A DNA stretch of 64,000 nucleotides from Slackia piriformis YIT 12062 (GTDB lineage Bacteria > Actinomycetota > Coriobacteriia > Coriobacteriales > Eggerthellaceae): positions 993,114 to 1,057,113 of the forward strand of contig NZ_JH815198.1 of NCBI RefSeq assembly GCF_000296445.1, in the 5' to 3' direction. Positions 44,855 to 53,234 of the stretch are shown piece by piece. Made by a program: the position numbers and the translations under genes. The notes below the pieces were generated by a model. It did not search any database. It was not told where the DNA came from and saw nothing but the letters and a program-made list of their open reading frames with translations. How positions within the stretch are numbered: position 1 is the stretch's first letter; each line of letters opens with the position of its first letter.

Positions 44855-46360
44855 CTACCCGTCCAATTCCGCCATGGCCTGGCCGGCCTCGTAGAACGCG
44901 TTGTCTATTTCATATCGATTCGTCCCTCGATACATCGGCTCCTTCTGCCCGCCAAGCTCAAGATCGCGTAGATACACATCCCGCAAGTTATGGTTCGTCT
45001 TGATTCCGGTCATTGTGATGAAACGGTTGGAAGGGTTCGCGGTAGAGAAAACGACGGATTTCGCATTGAGCTTTTCGAGCGGATAGAGGTTATGGGCGGT
45101 GAAAAGAAGCTGACCCCTGGCATACTGTGACATGGTCTCAATGATTTGCCCGAGAAGGTATTCGAAAATACCCGAGTCAAGCTCGTCCACCGCAAGAAAT
45201 GCAGACGGATTGTTGTAAACGCCCACAAGAAGATTCGTGATGGAAACAAGCTTTTTCACGCCTTCGGATTCACAACGCAGAGGTATTACCGCTTCGCCGC
45301 GCTTCGAAAGAACCTCGACGCGAACCCCCGTTGCGCCGTCTTCCATGGTTTCTCTTCCAAGGTCGTTCACCAACAGAGAAAACCCAGGAAGAAAAGAATC
45401 CAAGACCATATTGATTCCAGCGATTACCCCCTTGAAAGAAGCCACTCTCGATTCCTTCAAGACAGAAGGGGCGAGCAAATTCATCCGGAAATCGCTATGG
45501 GACCCGCCGCCGAGCATTGCGGAGTTCGACCTTATATGCAGGTAGTTAAGCACCACCTCCGCATGAGAAGACGTAGAAAGCACCACCATATTATCAATGG
45601 CGTTATACGCTATTTCGGGAACGAGAAAAATGTAAGGCTCAAGAATTCTGTGGAATGCAGACTCCGATCGCTTGGAAAGAAGCTCCATATCATCAGCCAT
45701 CGAATTGTACAGAGACTCAATGCGGCTAAACACGGACTTCGAGAAAACCATCGACATATTACGCTCGTTGGCAAGATGAAGAGCCAGATCGAATTCCGAC
45801 TGATCGCGCTTTCTGCCCGAGAACAGCGCCCCCCAGTTTCCGGAAGGGCTGCAGTCAAGACGGAGAAAATCTCGGCCCCTCCTCTCCACCCGCACATCCA
45901 AGATGACGGTTGCCGCGCGAGAGGAGGATGAATCCTTTGCTTTCAGGCGTTCGGCCGCAACGTAGAACCCGACGCCTTCGTCTCTCGCAACCTCGACTTC
46001 ATACGACAGCAACCAAGGACCCCCGGACGTTTCGTTATCACCGCAATCGACGCCGCCGCCGGGAAGCACCCGCCCCTTGCTTTGATCCAGAAGAAACTCA
46101 AGCTCGATGCCGAAAGATTTCCCATCACACGGAAGGAAGTCGAACACCCGGGACGGCAACGCCTCCCCCGCCATGAGGCATTTGAGAACGCCCATGGCAT
46201 CGATGACCGATGTTTTGCCCGATCCGTTCTGGCCGTAGATGCCTACGATGTCGGGGCCTTGCAAGCCTTCGGAAATCGTCTTCGAAAACGTGGGAAAGGC
46301 GATGGAGCCGTATTCGGTGTTTTTGAAATTCCTCAATACCACCCTGCCCATACGGATCAT
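44855..46360 (-). CDS. AAA15/RloA-like ATPase, defence module
   Basis: 501 residues from ATG 46360 (AGAGGTG six bases upstream). Walker A GQNGSGKTS near residue 45, Walker B AVDELDSGIFEYLL, the ABC-like LTAHN switch (FTAHNLYPLE), and a long middle insertion. SMC-like AAA15 ATPases with a TOPRIM partner include AbiL (AbiLi/AbiLii), RloAB and PARIS. Which subfamily this is cannot be settled by eye. Confidence 0.75.
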   Translation of the reverse strand: MIRMGRVVLRNFKNTEYGSIAFPTFSKTISEGLQGPDIVGIYGQNGSGKTSVIDAMGVLKCLMAGEALPSRVFDFLPCDGKSFGIELEFLLDQSKGRVLPGGGVDCGDNETSGGPWLLSYEVEVARDEGVGFYVAAERLKAKDSSSSRAATVILDVRVERRGRDFLRLDCSPSGNWGALFSGRKRDQSEFDLALHLANERNMSMVFSKSVFSRIESLYNSMADDMELLSKRSESAFHRILEPYIFLVPEIAYNAIDNMVVLSTSSHAEVVLNYLHIRSNSAMLGGGSHSDFRMNLLAPSVLKESRVASFKGVIAGINMVLDSFLPGFSLLVNDLGRETMEDGATGVRVEVLSKRGEAVIPLRCESEGVKKLVSITNLLVGVYNNPSAFLAVDELDSGIFEYLLGQIIETMSQYARGQLLFTAHNLYPLEKLNAKSVVFSTANPSNRFITMTGIKTNHNLRDVYLRDLELGGQKEPMYRGTNRYEIDNAFYEAGQAMAELDG

Positions 46361-46721
46361 GGATATCACCTCTTGATTAAAATACGATGCAAATAGCGTT
46401 AATTCGGGAACTTTCTGTAACCGTTTTTACAACTCTATTAGAATAATACGCATTTTGAGAAATATGCTAATAGAAAAACCTAAATGGTTCGCAATATACG
46501 CCAGATCGGCCTCGAGCGCGCCATCCACCTCGGATACCGACCAAGCGTCTGAATTGTGTCAGATTCGAAATATGTCTGGGTAAATTCTCCGAAAGAGCCA
46601 AGAAGTACTATGCGTTCTTGACTCCCAAATCCTAAAAACATCAAAAGTATTAACAAGAGCTAATACTTTGCATAATTATTACTTAGCTTTTATTAATATT
46701 AATTATGATAGAAGGAAAGAG
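46361..46721. promoter_or_regulatory. AT-rich gap with two inverted repeats upstream of hicA and the ATPase
   Basis: Holds no gene. TCTATTAG/CTAATAGA (46434-46441, 46467-46474) and AAAGTATTA/TAATACTTT (46644-46652, 46661-46669) are inverted repeats. The second is 50-80 bases before hicA and is a likely HicB operator. The AT content is well above that of the neighbours, in line with an imported island. Confidence 0.5.
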
Positions 46722-46891
46722 ATGACCGAAAGGTCTGGTTCGATAACTAGAAAACAGCGGGTTTTGGTCGAATGGGGGAACGAACCATGAGCATTTCACC
46801 AACGGAAAGATTACCGTAATGGTGAAAAGGCATCGCGAAATACCCGACGAGATTGCAAAAAAGGATTCTGCGTCAGGCGGGCCTCAGATAA
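46722..46891 (+). pseudogene. hicA: hicA toxin gene, frameshifted
   Basis: ATG 46722 follows GAAGGAAAGAG. The middle reads SNGGTNHEHFTNGKITVMVKRH and REIPDEIAKK, typical HicA with the catalytic His in a GGTNHEHF strand. It is open only in a frame that the ATG does not reach. A second shift at AAAAAAGG (about 46857-46864) is needed to give the HicA ending ILRQAGLR and TAA 46889-46891. At least two frame breaks, so the mRNA interferase is probably dead. Confidence 0.75.
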
Positions 46892-46921
46892 TCGGGCACA
46901 TCAGCAGTTTAGGAGAACGCC

Positions 46922-47371
46922 ATGATATACATCCGAGAATTCGAGATTTACGAAAACGACGGTTTCTTTATCGCAGAACCGCTCGACATGGAAGGCGGCA
47001 CGTTCGGAGAATCGTTCGAAGACGCCGTAAAGTCCGCTAGCAACTGGCTGCGCGAAACCGCACTCGATTCCATGGCGCACGGAAGGCTCATGCAAGGCGG
47101 AAGGCTCAACGGCACACCATCGCACGGAGGACGTGTGGTCGTCGTTTCGGTCGATTGCGACCTCTCCCGCACCGATGCCGTCACGGCGGCAGATGCGGCG
47201 CGCATGCTCGGCGTAAGCTCCGCTCGCGTGGCCCAGATGTGCGAATCGGGGAAGCTGACCTCTTGGAAAGAAGGAAGCAGGAGAATGGTCTTGCGCCAAT
47301 CGATCGAAGCGCGCCTGGCCGAAAACCCCAAGCCAGGGCGTCCGAAACGTCCCGAAGCGATCGAGGGATAA
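46922..47371 (+). CDS. hicB: HicB-type antitoxin with C-terminal excisionase-like HTH
   Basis: 149 residues, ribosome site TTAGGAGA. Residues 1-65 are the HicB partial RNase-H fold (FEIYENDGFFIAEPLDMEGGTFGESFEDAVKSA). Residues 85-135 form an excisionase/MerR-like HTH (TAADAARMLGVSSARVAQMCESGKLTSWKEGSR). HicB antitoxins of this kind bind DNA and repress the operon. It remains intact although its hicA partner is broken. Confidence 0.82.
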   Translation: MIYIREFEIYENDGFFIAEPLDMEGGTFGESFEDAVKSASNWLRETALDSMAHGRLMQGGRLNGTPSHGGRVVVVSVDCDLSRTDAVTAADAARMLGVSSARVAQMCESGKLTSWKEGSRRMVLRQSIEARLAENPKPGRPKRPEAIEG

Positions 47372-47402
47372 CCGGCGACCATATTCCGCGGCCTTTTTGC
47401 CA

Positions 47403-47573
47403 CTTTTTTTCGTTTTCCTGGCAAAACCAAGGTCCAGAAGCCTCTTTCGCGGCCAATGCGCACCCATGAATCGGAGGAACGATCGGCACAGCCAGAACAA
47501 CAAGCCCATGACCAGGTATTTTGCAAAAACTAGATTTGAATAGCGAAGCCGCACGCCAGGAAAACGAAAATAA
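47403..47573. mobile_element. MITE-like element, 171 bp, between TTGCCA direct repeats
   Basis: Perfect 16-bp inverted repeats TTTTCGTTTTCCTGGC (47407-47422) and its complement (47555-47570), flanked by TTGCCA at 47397-47402 and 47574-47579. No gene inside. The layout suggests a small non-autonomous transposon with a 6-bp duplication. A large RNA hairpin is the alternative. Confidence 0.5.
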
Positions 47574-47587
47574 TTGCCATCTGCGAC

Positions 47588-47664
47588 CCAAAAAGGGTCG
47601 CGCCACCTGTGGGCCGAAAGGGGTCGTGCCACGCGTGGCTCAAAAAAGGTCGGGCGCCTCCCAG
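47588..47664. repeat. Three degenerate 26-bp tandem units
   Basis: Units at 47588, 47614 and 47640 share AAA(A/G)GGTCG-G-CC and a downstream GTGG in the first two. The last unit merges with the glf terminator stem. A short GCGACCC-AAAAA-GGGTCGC hairpin opens the array (47583-47601). Confidence 0.45.
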
Positions 47665-47677
47665 AAGCCGCCCGACC
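47642..47677 (-). terminator. Rho-independent terminator of glf
   Basis: GGTCGGGCG (47648-47656) pairs with 47669-47677 and six A (47642-47647) give a U-run on the minus-strand transcript, right after the glf stop. Confidence 0.8.
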
Positions 47678-47688
47678 CCACATTCTAA

Positions 47689-48810
47689 CTACAGCTCTAC
47701 GCCAAGCTCTGCTTTCACCAGGTCGAACGCTGCGGCGATGCATTTATCCATGTCGTAATACTTATAACCACCCAGGCGTCCCGCGAAGACCACGGATCCT
47801 TCCTGCTCGGCAAGCTCTTTGTACTGCGCGTACAGCGCTTCGTTCTTCTCGTTGTTGAGCGGATAGTACGGCTCGTCGCCCGGCGCCCAGTCGGCGGGAT
47901 ATTCGCGCGTGACGACGGTCTTCGGCTGGGTGCCGTACTCGAAGTGCTTATGCTCGATGATGCGGGTCCAAGGCACCTCGCGCTCGGTGTAGTTCACCAC
48001 GGCAACGCCCTGGTGGTTTTCCTCTTCGAGGATTTCGCTCTCAAAGCGAAGCGAACGGTATTCCAGCGTGCCCAGTTTAAAGTCGTAGAACGCATCAACA
48101 GGGCCGCAGTAAATGGTGCGGTCCGCAATCTTGGGCTGCTCGGCAATAAGGTCTTTGTACTCGACGCCCAAGCGAACCTCCACGCCTTCGAGCATGCGCT
48201 CGACCATCTTAGTGTAGCCGCCCATGGGAATGCCCTGGAAGCGGTCGTTGAAGTAGTTGTTGTCATAGGTGAAACGGCACGGAAGGCGCTTGATAATGGA
48301 TGCGGGCAGGTCTTTGCAGTCGCGGCCCCACTGCTTTTCCGTATAGCCCTTCACCAGCGCTTCGAAGATATCGCGACCGACCAGGGAAAGCGCCTGCTCT
48401 TCGAGGTTGGAGGGCTCGCCGATGCCCTCGGCAGCAATCTGCTCTGCAATCTTCGCCTTGGCCTGCGCAGGGGTTACGACGCCGTCCCACATCTTGGAGA
48501 AGGTGTTCATGTTGAACGGCATGTTGTACGTGGTTCCCTTGTACAGGGCAACGGGCGAGTTGACGTAGTTGTTGAACTCGGCGAACTGATTCACGTATTC
48601 CCACACGTTGACCAGGGAGGTGTGGAAGATATGGGCGCCGTACTTGTGCACGTTGATGCCCTCGACCTCTTCCGTGTAGATGTTGCCCGCAATATGGTCG
48701 CGGCGATCGATGACCAGGCAGGTCTTGCCGAGCTTGTGGGCTTCATGGGCGAAAACGGCGCCCGTCAGGCCTGCGCCGACAACAAGGTAATCGTAATGGG
48801 AATCGGACAT
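47689..48810 (-). CDS. glf: UDP-galactopyranose mutase
   Basis: 373 residues from ATG 48810. N-terminal FAD site YDYLVVGAGLTGAVFAHEA, HIFHTS, KGYTEKQWGRD and REYP. Glf turns UDP-Galp into UDP-Galf for galactofuranose-containing surface polymers, so it may feed the locus to the left. Monocistronic with its own terminator. Confidence 0.93.
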   Translation of the reverse strand: MSDSHYDYLVVGAGLTGAVFAHEAHKLGKTCLVIDRRDHIAGNIYTEEVEGINVHKYGAHIFHTSLVNVWEYVNQFAEFNNYVNSPVALYKGTTYNMPFNMNTFSKMWDGVVTPAQAKAKIAEQIAAEGIGEPSNLEEQALSLVGRDIFEALVKGYTEKQWGRDCKDLPASIIKRLPCRFTYDNNYFNDRFQGIPMGGYTKMVERMLEGVEVRLGVEYKDLIAEQPKIADRTIYCGPVDAFYDFKLGTLEYRSLRFESEILEEENHQGVAVVNYTEREVPWTRIIEHKHFEYGTQPKTVVTREYPADWAPGDEPYYPLNNEKNEALYAQYKELAEQEGSVVFAGRLGGYKYYDMDKCIAAAFDLVKAELGVEL

Positions 48811-49098
48811 GATTCGCTCCAATCGTGTAACGATGGCACGCGCGCCATACGCGCTTCATTCAAACCCGTTCATTATAACCGCTCGGCTTCGAGAAAACGA
48901 ACGCTTCACACGGCGGGCACTTCTCAACCCCTCAGCAGAGGATGGAGGCGGAAAAGGAGAAAGGAAGGCAGAATCCCGGCATGCGCGCAAATGCAAAGGC
49001 GGCACCGATGAGACCGACGCCGCCTTATTGCGTAGCATCCCGCGGTTGGGCAATCAGCGATTTGAATCCAACTTGCTAGATGCGTTTTTCTACAAGCG

Positions 49099-49578
49099 CT
49101 ATTTCACCGTGAGCACCGGAATGTCTGCCCCGTGCAGCACGCCGTAGCTCACGCTGCCGAGCATACCGCGCAAACCGCCCAGGCCGCGGCGACCCATGAC
49201 GATCAGATCGGCATCGTGCTTCTTGGCGTAATAGACCAAAGCGTCCACGGCAGAAGGATCGGCGATCACATCGACGACGAGGGAATCGCCCATTTCGTCG
49301 ATGACATCCTGCAGGCCTTCCTTCACGCGTTCGCGCGCGCGATCGACCACCTTGTTGAGCAGGCCCTGGTACTCTTCGCGGCCAAGCAGACCCAAAGGCA
49401 CACCCTCAAGCGAGCTTCCGTCGAGATCCTTCTCGTTGATCAGGTCGGAAGGCATGACATGCACCGCGCGAACGCAGCATGCGCCGCCGGCAATAGCCGC
49501 CAAGTCTTTCGCGTACTCGAGCGCACGCTTCGCCTGCTCCGATCCGTCATAGGGAACCAAGATGGTTTCGAGCTTCAT
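49099..49578 (-). CDS. Universal stress protein family (UspA)
   Basis: 159 residues from ATG 49578 behind GAGAGGGGGAG. TILVPYDGSEQAKRALEYA at the start and GRRGLGGLRGMLGSVSYGVL (the ATP-binding G-x2-G-x9-G-S/T pattern) at the end. A single-domain ATP-binding Usp. The 48811-49098 gap before it holds no supported gene. Confidence 0.9.
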   Translation of the reverse strand: MKLETILVPYDGSEQAKRALEYAKDLAAIAGGACCVRAVHVMPSDLINEKDLDGSSLEGVPLGLLGREEYQGLLNKVVDRARERVKEGLQDVIDEMGDSLVVDVIADPSAVDALVYYAKKHDADLIVMGRRGLGGLRGMLGSVSYGVLHGADIPVLTVK

Positions 49579-49715
49579 AGCTCCCCCTCTCATTCGCCGA
49601 GCGCACCGCCCGGATTCCGCAATGGTGCAACTTAAGAAAGCCGCTTTGTCATAGACCATGGTAGCGCTTCGTGCGCTCGACCGTAATGCCCGCAAGACGC
49701 AATCCCTTGCATTTA

Positions 49716-50414
49716 TCACAGCTCTTTTCTGCGATAGACGCTCACCGCCACGCAGCAGCTTGCCGCATAGACGACAAGCGCCGCCGCCGCAAAGGCCACG
49801 CCACCCGCGACGAGGTTCGCATCGAGCCAGCCGCCGATGCGAACCAGCACGTCGGCGCCGCTGGGAAACTGCTTCAGAAGCGCTATGGAAACGGGAATGA
49901 GCATCACCATAACCACGGGAACGACGCGCATCGCCTTCGTAAGCCCGTAGCGCAGCGCAAACGGAAGGAAAAGGGCAACGACCGCCGTCATAAGGGAGAG
50001 CCCCATAAGCCCCGCGATGGCAAGCAGTCCTGGATCGAACTCGGAAGACAGGCTCGCGCGCATTCCCTCCTCCAAGGGAAGCAGCGGCGCCATGCCGCTT
50101 ATCAGACACGCCAAAGCCCACCCCAGCAAGAACATGACGACCGAAGAAAGCAGCACGTTTGCATAGCGGCTGACGACAAGCTCGCAGCGAGAGATGGGCA
50201 GAGTCGCGCGGAAGCGCTCCCACCCGTTCATGGAGTCGTACGCGCAGAACGTGAACAGCATGAGAAACGGAGTCATAGCCGAGATGGCGGCCACCAGCGC
50301 GACCACGCTCTGCATGGAGATTCCCAAGACAGCCGCCACGACAACGTATATGACCGCCGATTGAGACAAGACGTTGCGGGCAGTGAGGAATTCGGAGAGA
50401 AACGCGGCCTTCAT
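49716..50414 (-). CDS. ABC-2 type permease subunit
   Basis: 232 residues with six hydrophobic segments. It overlaps the ATPase gene by 4 bases. Sequence such as NGWERFRATLPISRCELVVSRY resembles BcrB/YhcI-type ABC-2 permeases. Works with the ATPase and the GntR regulator upstream, likely envelope-stress or peptide export. Confidence 0.82.
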   Translation of the reverse strand: MKAAFLSEFLTARNVLSQSAVIYVVVAAVLGISMQSVVALVAAISAMTPFLMLFTFCAYDSMNGWERFRATLPISRCELVVSRYANVLLSSVVMFLLGWALACLISGMAPLLPLEEGMRASLSSEFDPGLLAIAGLMGLSLMTAVVALFLPFALRYGLTKAMRVVPVVMVMLIPVSIALLKQFPSGADVLVRIGGWLDANLVAGGVAFAAAALVVYAASCCVAVSVYRRKEL

Positions 50415-51304
50415 CGGATGTCCCCTTTCAAAACGAGCTGCATGTAGTCTTCGATACTCGCCTTGTCGCAGGCTATCTCGGGAAACTGCTGTGCGAAGGC
50501 GAAACGGTCGGCTACCAGCAGGTCCACTCCGTAGGCATTGCGCATGACGCGCAGCTCTCCCGGAGCGTATCGGCCGCTCGCCAGCACGCGCTCGTAATCC
50601 GCCGCGCGGCAGCGCCCGATGCCCGCCATGTCCGTTATCAGGTCTTTCTCCATATCGAACACGATGCGCCCGTTATCTATGCACGCCACGGTGTCGGCGA
50701 TTTTCTCAAGGTCGGTAGTGATATGGCTCGACATGAGGATGCCGCGGCGCTCGTCTTTCATGTAATCGCGCAGCATATCGAGAATTTCATCGCGCGCCAG
50801 CGGGTCAAGTCCCGCCGTGGCCTCGTCAAGGATCAGAAGCTCGGGGTCGTGCGCCAGAGCGCACGCAAGCTGCAGCTTCATGCCCATGCCGCGCGAAAGG
50901 TCTTTGACCTTCTTCTTGGGATCGAGGGAAAACCTCCGCAGATAATCCGCAAAGCGCCCCGCATCCCAGGATGAATAACTGGCGGCCATGATGCGTCCCG
51001 CCATCTTGACGGACAGCTCGCCCACGTACGGGCAGGTGTCGAAAACGACGCCGATTCTCTCTTTCGCGCGGCGGCTCCTTTCCCCGTCCGCATTCATCCC
51101 GAACGGCTCCCCGAAAAGCTCGATGGAACCGGACTCGATCGACACCAGCCCGAGAATCGCCTTGATCGTGGTGGTCTTGCCCGCGCCGTTCGCCCCGACG
51201 AACCCGGTCACGCAGCCGCGCGGAACGCTCAGGTTCACATCGCGCAGCGCGAAATCGTCGCCGTAGTGCTTCGTGACGCCGGAAATACAAATCAAATCGC
51301 CCAT
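50411..51304 (-). CDS. ABC transporter ATPase subunit
   Basis: 297 residues from ATG 51304 (GAAGGAAG upstream). Walker A GANGAGKTT, signature LSRGMGMKLQL, Walker B LLILDEATAGLDP and a C-terminal extension of about 80 residues, as in bacitracin/YtrB-type ATPases. Confidence 0.9.
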   Translation of the reverse strand: MGDLICISGVTKHYGDDFALRDVNLSVPRGCVTGFVGANGAGKTTTIKAILGLVSIESGSIELFGEPFGMNADGERSRRAKERIGVVFDTCPYVGELSVKMAGRIMAASYSSWDAGRFADYLRRFSLDPKKKVKDLSRGMGMKLQLACALAHDPELLILDEATAGLDPLARDEILDMLRDYMKDERRGILMSSHITTDLEKIADTVACIDNGRIVFDMEKDLITDMAGIGRCRAADYERVLASGRYAPGELRVMRNAYGVDLLVADRFAFAQQFPEIACDKASIEDYMQLVLKGDIR

Positions 51305-51424
51305 GGCAGTACTTCCTTCGTATACAGTTGGGCCATCGCCCAGGAAATATCCTTGCATGCAGAAAGGCAGCCTCGTCGAAAAGCGCACGCCTGAGAAACG
51401 GGCGAAGCGGCAGGGCCAATCGGC

Positions 51425-51811
51425 TCATTCCGACTGAGAGACGGCATCAAGCATGTCTTTTACCTCGTCGAGGCCAAGACCGATGCCCTGCGCTTCCTGC
51501 ACCGCACGTCCAAGCAGCTCTTCTATATGACGAAGACGCTCTTCGCGCAGAAGCTCCGTATTGCCGCCGGCGACGAAGCTGCCCTTACCTTGCACGGTCT
51601 CGATGAAGCCTTGCGCTTCGAGTTCGGCATAGGCGCGCTTCGTCGTAATAACGCTGATGCGAAGATCGCCCGCGAGCGAACGGATGGAAGGAAGCAAGGC
51701 CCCCTCCTCAAGCTCGCCCGAAAGAATAGCGTCTTTCATCTGCAACACGATCTGCTCATATATCGGCTTGCTGCTTGCATTGGAAATGACGATGTCCAAC
51801 GAAACTCCCAT
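51425..51811 (-). CDS. GntR-family regulator, YtrA type
   Basis: 128 residues from ATG 51811. Short GntR protein: PIYEQIVLQMKDAILSGELEEGALLPSIRSLA, KRAYAELEAQGFIET and GKGSFV, with only a small C-terminal helix pair. YtrA regulators control ABC exporter operons directly downstream, as here. The operator is the GTATATAC pair at the promoter. Confidence 0.88.
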   Translation of the reverse strand: MGVSLDIVISNASSKPIYEQIVLQMKDAILSGELEEGALLPSIRSLAGDLRISVITTKRAYAELEAQGFIETVQGKGSFVAGGNTELLREERLRHIEELLGRAVQEAQGIGLGLDEVKDMLDAVSQSE

Positions 51812-51909
51812 CTCTCGCAAGGCGGTGCGCACCGCCTTATCGCGCTGCGCCCGGACGAAGCGCCCCTCGTCCGGGCGCGGTCCATGGATGCGTCGTCCGC
51901 AGACCAAGT

Positions 51910-51957
51910 GTATATACCCTATAAGTACAGTATATACACACCATATACAGTTGGCAA
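51910..51957 (-). promoter_or_regulatory. Promoter and operator of the gntR-ABC operon
   Basis: Minus strand: TTGCCA (51957-51952), 17-bp spacer, TATACT (51934-51929). Two palindromic GTATATAC sites (51910-51917 and 51930-51937, 20 bp apart) cover the -10 and the region just after it, a fit for autorepression by the GntR protein. Confidence 0.8.
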
Positions 51958-51970
51958 GATGGCCCGCTGC

Positions 51971-52010
51971 AAAAAAATCCCCGCTTCTCGACGTGCGAGA
52001 AACGGGGATT
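51971..52010 (-). terminator. Rho-independent terminator of the rnhA operon
   Basis: A 15-bp stem with one mismatch (51976-51990 with 51996-52010) and seven A (51971-51977) that read as a U-run on the minus strand. It lies 140 bases past the rnhA stop; 52011-52152 holds nothing else I can support. Confidence 0.75.
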
Positions 52011-52152
52011 GCTTTGTCAGACGCAAAACGACGGATACAGCCACCTGCAATGTTCGGGCAAGTCATCGCGCAAAGACGACCCTGCAGCGATTCCGCACAG
52101 GTGCACAAGACCGGACGCGCCCGGCCTTGTAGAGACGCGCGTCCGACGCTGC

Positions 52153-52653
52153 CTACCCGAAAAGAGCGTCGGTAGACCGTTCGAAGCCTTCGTCCACAAG
52201 CAGAGGCCCGCCGCCATCCGCCGATCCGGTGGCAAGCTCGTCGCAGCGCTCGTTCTCAGGGTGGCCGGCGTGCCCCTTGACCCAATGAAACGTCACCTGG
52301 TGGTTCTTCTTCGCCTCCAGAAGACGCTTCCACAGATCGGCGTTTTTCACCGGTTCCTTCTTCGCGTTCTTCCACCCGCGCTTGAGCCATCCGTCCACCC
52401 AGTGCTGGTTGAACGCGTCCACGACGTACTTCGAATCGGAGTACAGATCGATCGTGCAGGGGCGGCGAAGGCACTCGAGCGCTACGATGACACCCAAAAG
52501 CTCCATGCGGTTATTGGTGGTGCGGCGAAATCCCTCCGTCAACTCCTTCACGTGAAGGTTTCCCGCAGGGTCCACATAGTGCATGACGGCGCCGTAGCCG
52601 CCAGGCCCGGGGTTGCCGCGTGCGGCACCGTCGGTGTAAATCGTCACGCGCAT
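52153..52653 (-). CDS. rnhA: Ribonuclease HI
   Basis: 166 residues. [16 protein letters not shown] (Asp 7), [10 protein letters not shown] (Glu), [11 protein letters not shown] (Asp) and NERCDELA (Asp) give the DEDD catalytic set; HWVKGHAG is also present. It degrades RNA in RNA-DNA hybrids. Three bases after the zinc-ribbon gene. Confidence 0.94.
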   Translation of the reverse strand: MRVTIYTDGAARGNPGPGGYGAVMHYVDPAGNLHVKELTEGFRRTTNNRMELLGVIVALECLRRPCTIDLYSDSKYVVDAFNQHWVDGWLKRGWKNAKKEPVKNADLWKRLLEAKKNHQVTFHWVKGHAGHPENERCDELATGSADGGGPLLVDEGFERSTDALFG

Positions 52654-52656
52654 GGA

Positions 52657-53232
52657 CTAGCGGCCTCCCTCTTCATCCCGGGAAGGTTGCGGCTGGGAAG
52701 TCTCCACGGACACATACGTCGGCCCGGGCTGCTGGACCGAAGGCGCAGGCTGTCGGGACGCATCCTGACAAGAAGGCTCTTGCCAGGAGCCGGGCTGCTG
52801 GGCCTTGTTCTCTGCGGCTTCGTCGGACTGAGAAACCCAGCCGTCGGAAGACAAGGGCGCAAGCGGAGTTCCGCACGTGGAGCAGAAACGTGCATTGCGG
52901 GCAAGCGTGCTCCCGCACACAGGACACGAATAGGAGACGGCCTCGGCCTTGAGGGCTTCGTTTTCTTGGGCGATGCGGTCGACCTCTTCTTTGATGCGGG
53001 CTATCTCGGCGTCGCATGCCGCCATATCGGCGAGAATTCGCTCGCGACCGACCGCCAGCGAAGGATTCGCCGCCACCGTCTCATACAGGCTCTCCCCCAA
53101 TTCGGCCGCAAGATCGCGCCTCTTGCGCTGCTCCTCGCCCAGCTTGAACTTCAGATTCGTAGCGTTCGCGAAACGCCCCGCGGCATCGGCCCCCTTGCCG
53201 AGCATGGAGCTTACGTTATCCCAGATTCCCAT
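52657..53232 (-). CDS. Zinc-ribbon protein with N-terminal coiled coil
   Basis: 191 residues. Residues 1-85 are helical (ERILADMAACDAEIARIKEEV, likely coiled coil), then a zinc ribbon CPVCGSTLARNARFCSTCG at about 99-117, and a Pro/Gln/Ser-rich tail. The family is common in Coriobacteriia but has no assigned function. In an operon with rnhA. Confidence 0.75.
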   Translation of the reverse strand: MGIWDNVSSMLGKGADAAGRFANATNLKFKLGEEQRKRRDLAAELGESLYETVAANPSLAVGRERILADMAACDAEIARIKEEVDRIAQENEALKAEAVSYSCPVCGSTLARNARFCSTCGTPLAPLSSDGWVSQSDEAAENKAQQPGSWQEPSCQDASRQPAPSVQQPGPTYVSVETSQPQPSRDEEGGR

Positions 53233-53234
53233 GG

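Noticed and set aside
47583-47664. CRISPR array
   Set aside because: Units are contiguous and degenerate with no spacers and no cas genes.
47944-49011. Plus-strand 355-codon frame opposite glf
   Set aside because: Antisense to a strongly supported UDP-galactopyranose mutase; no family motifs.
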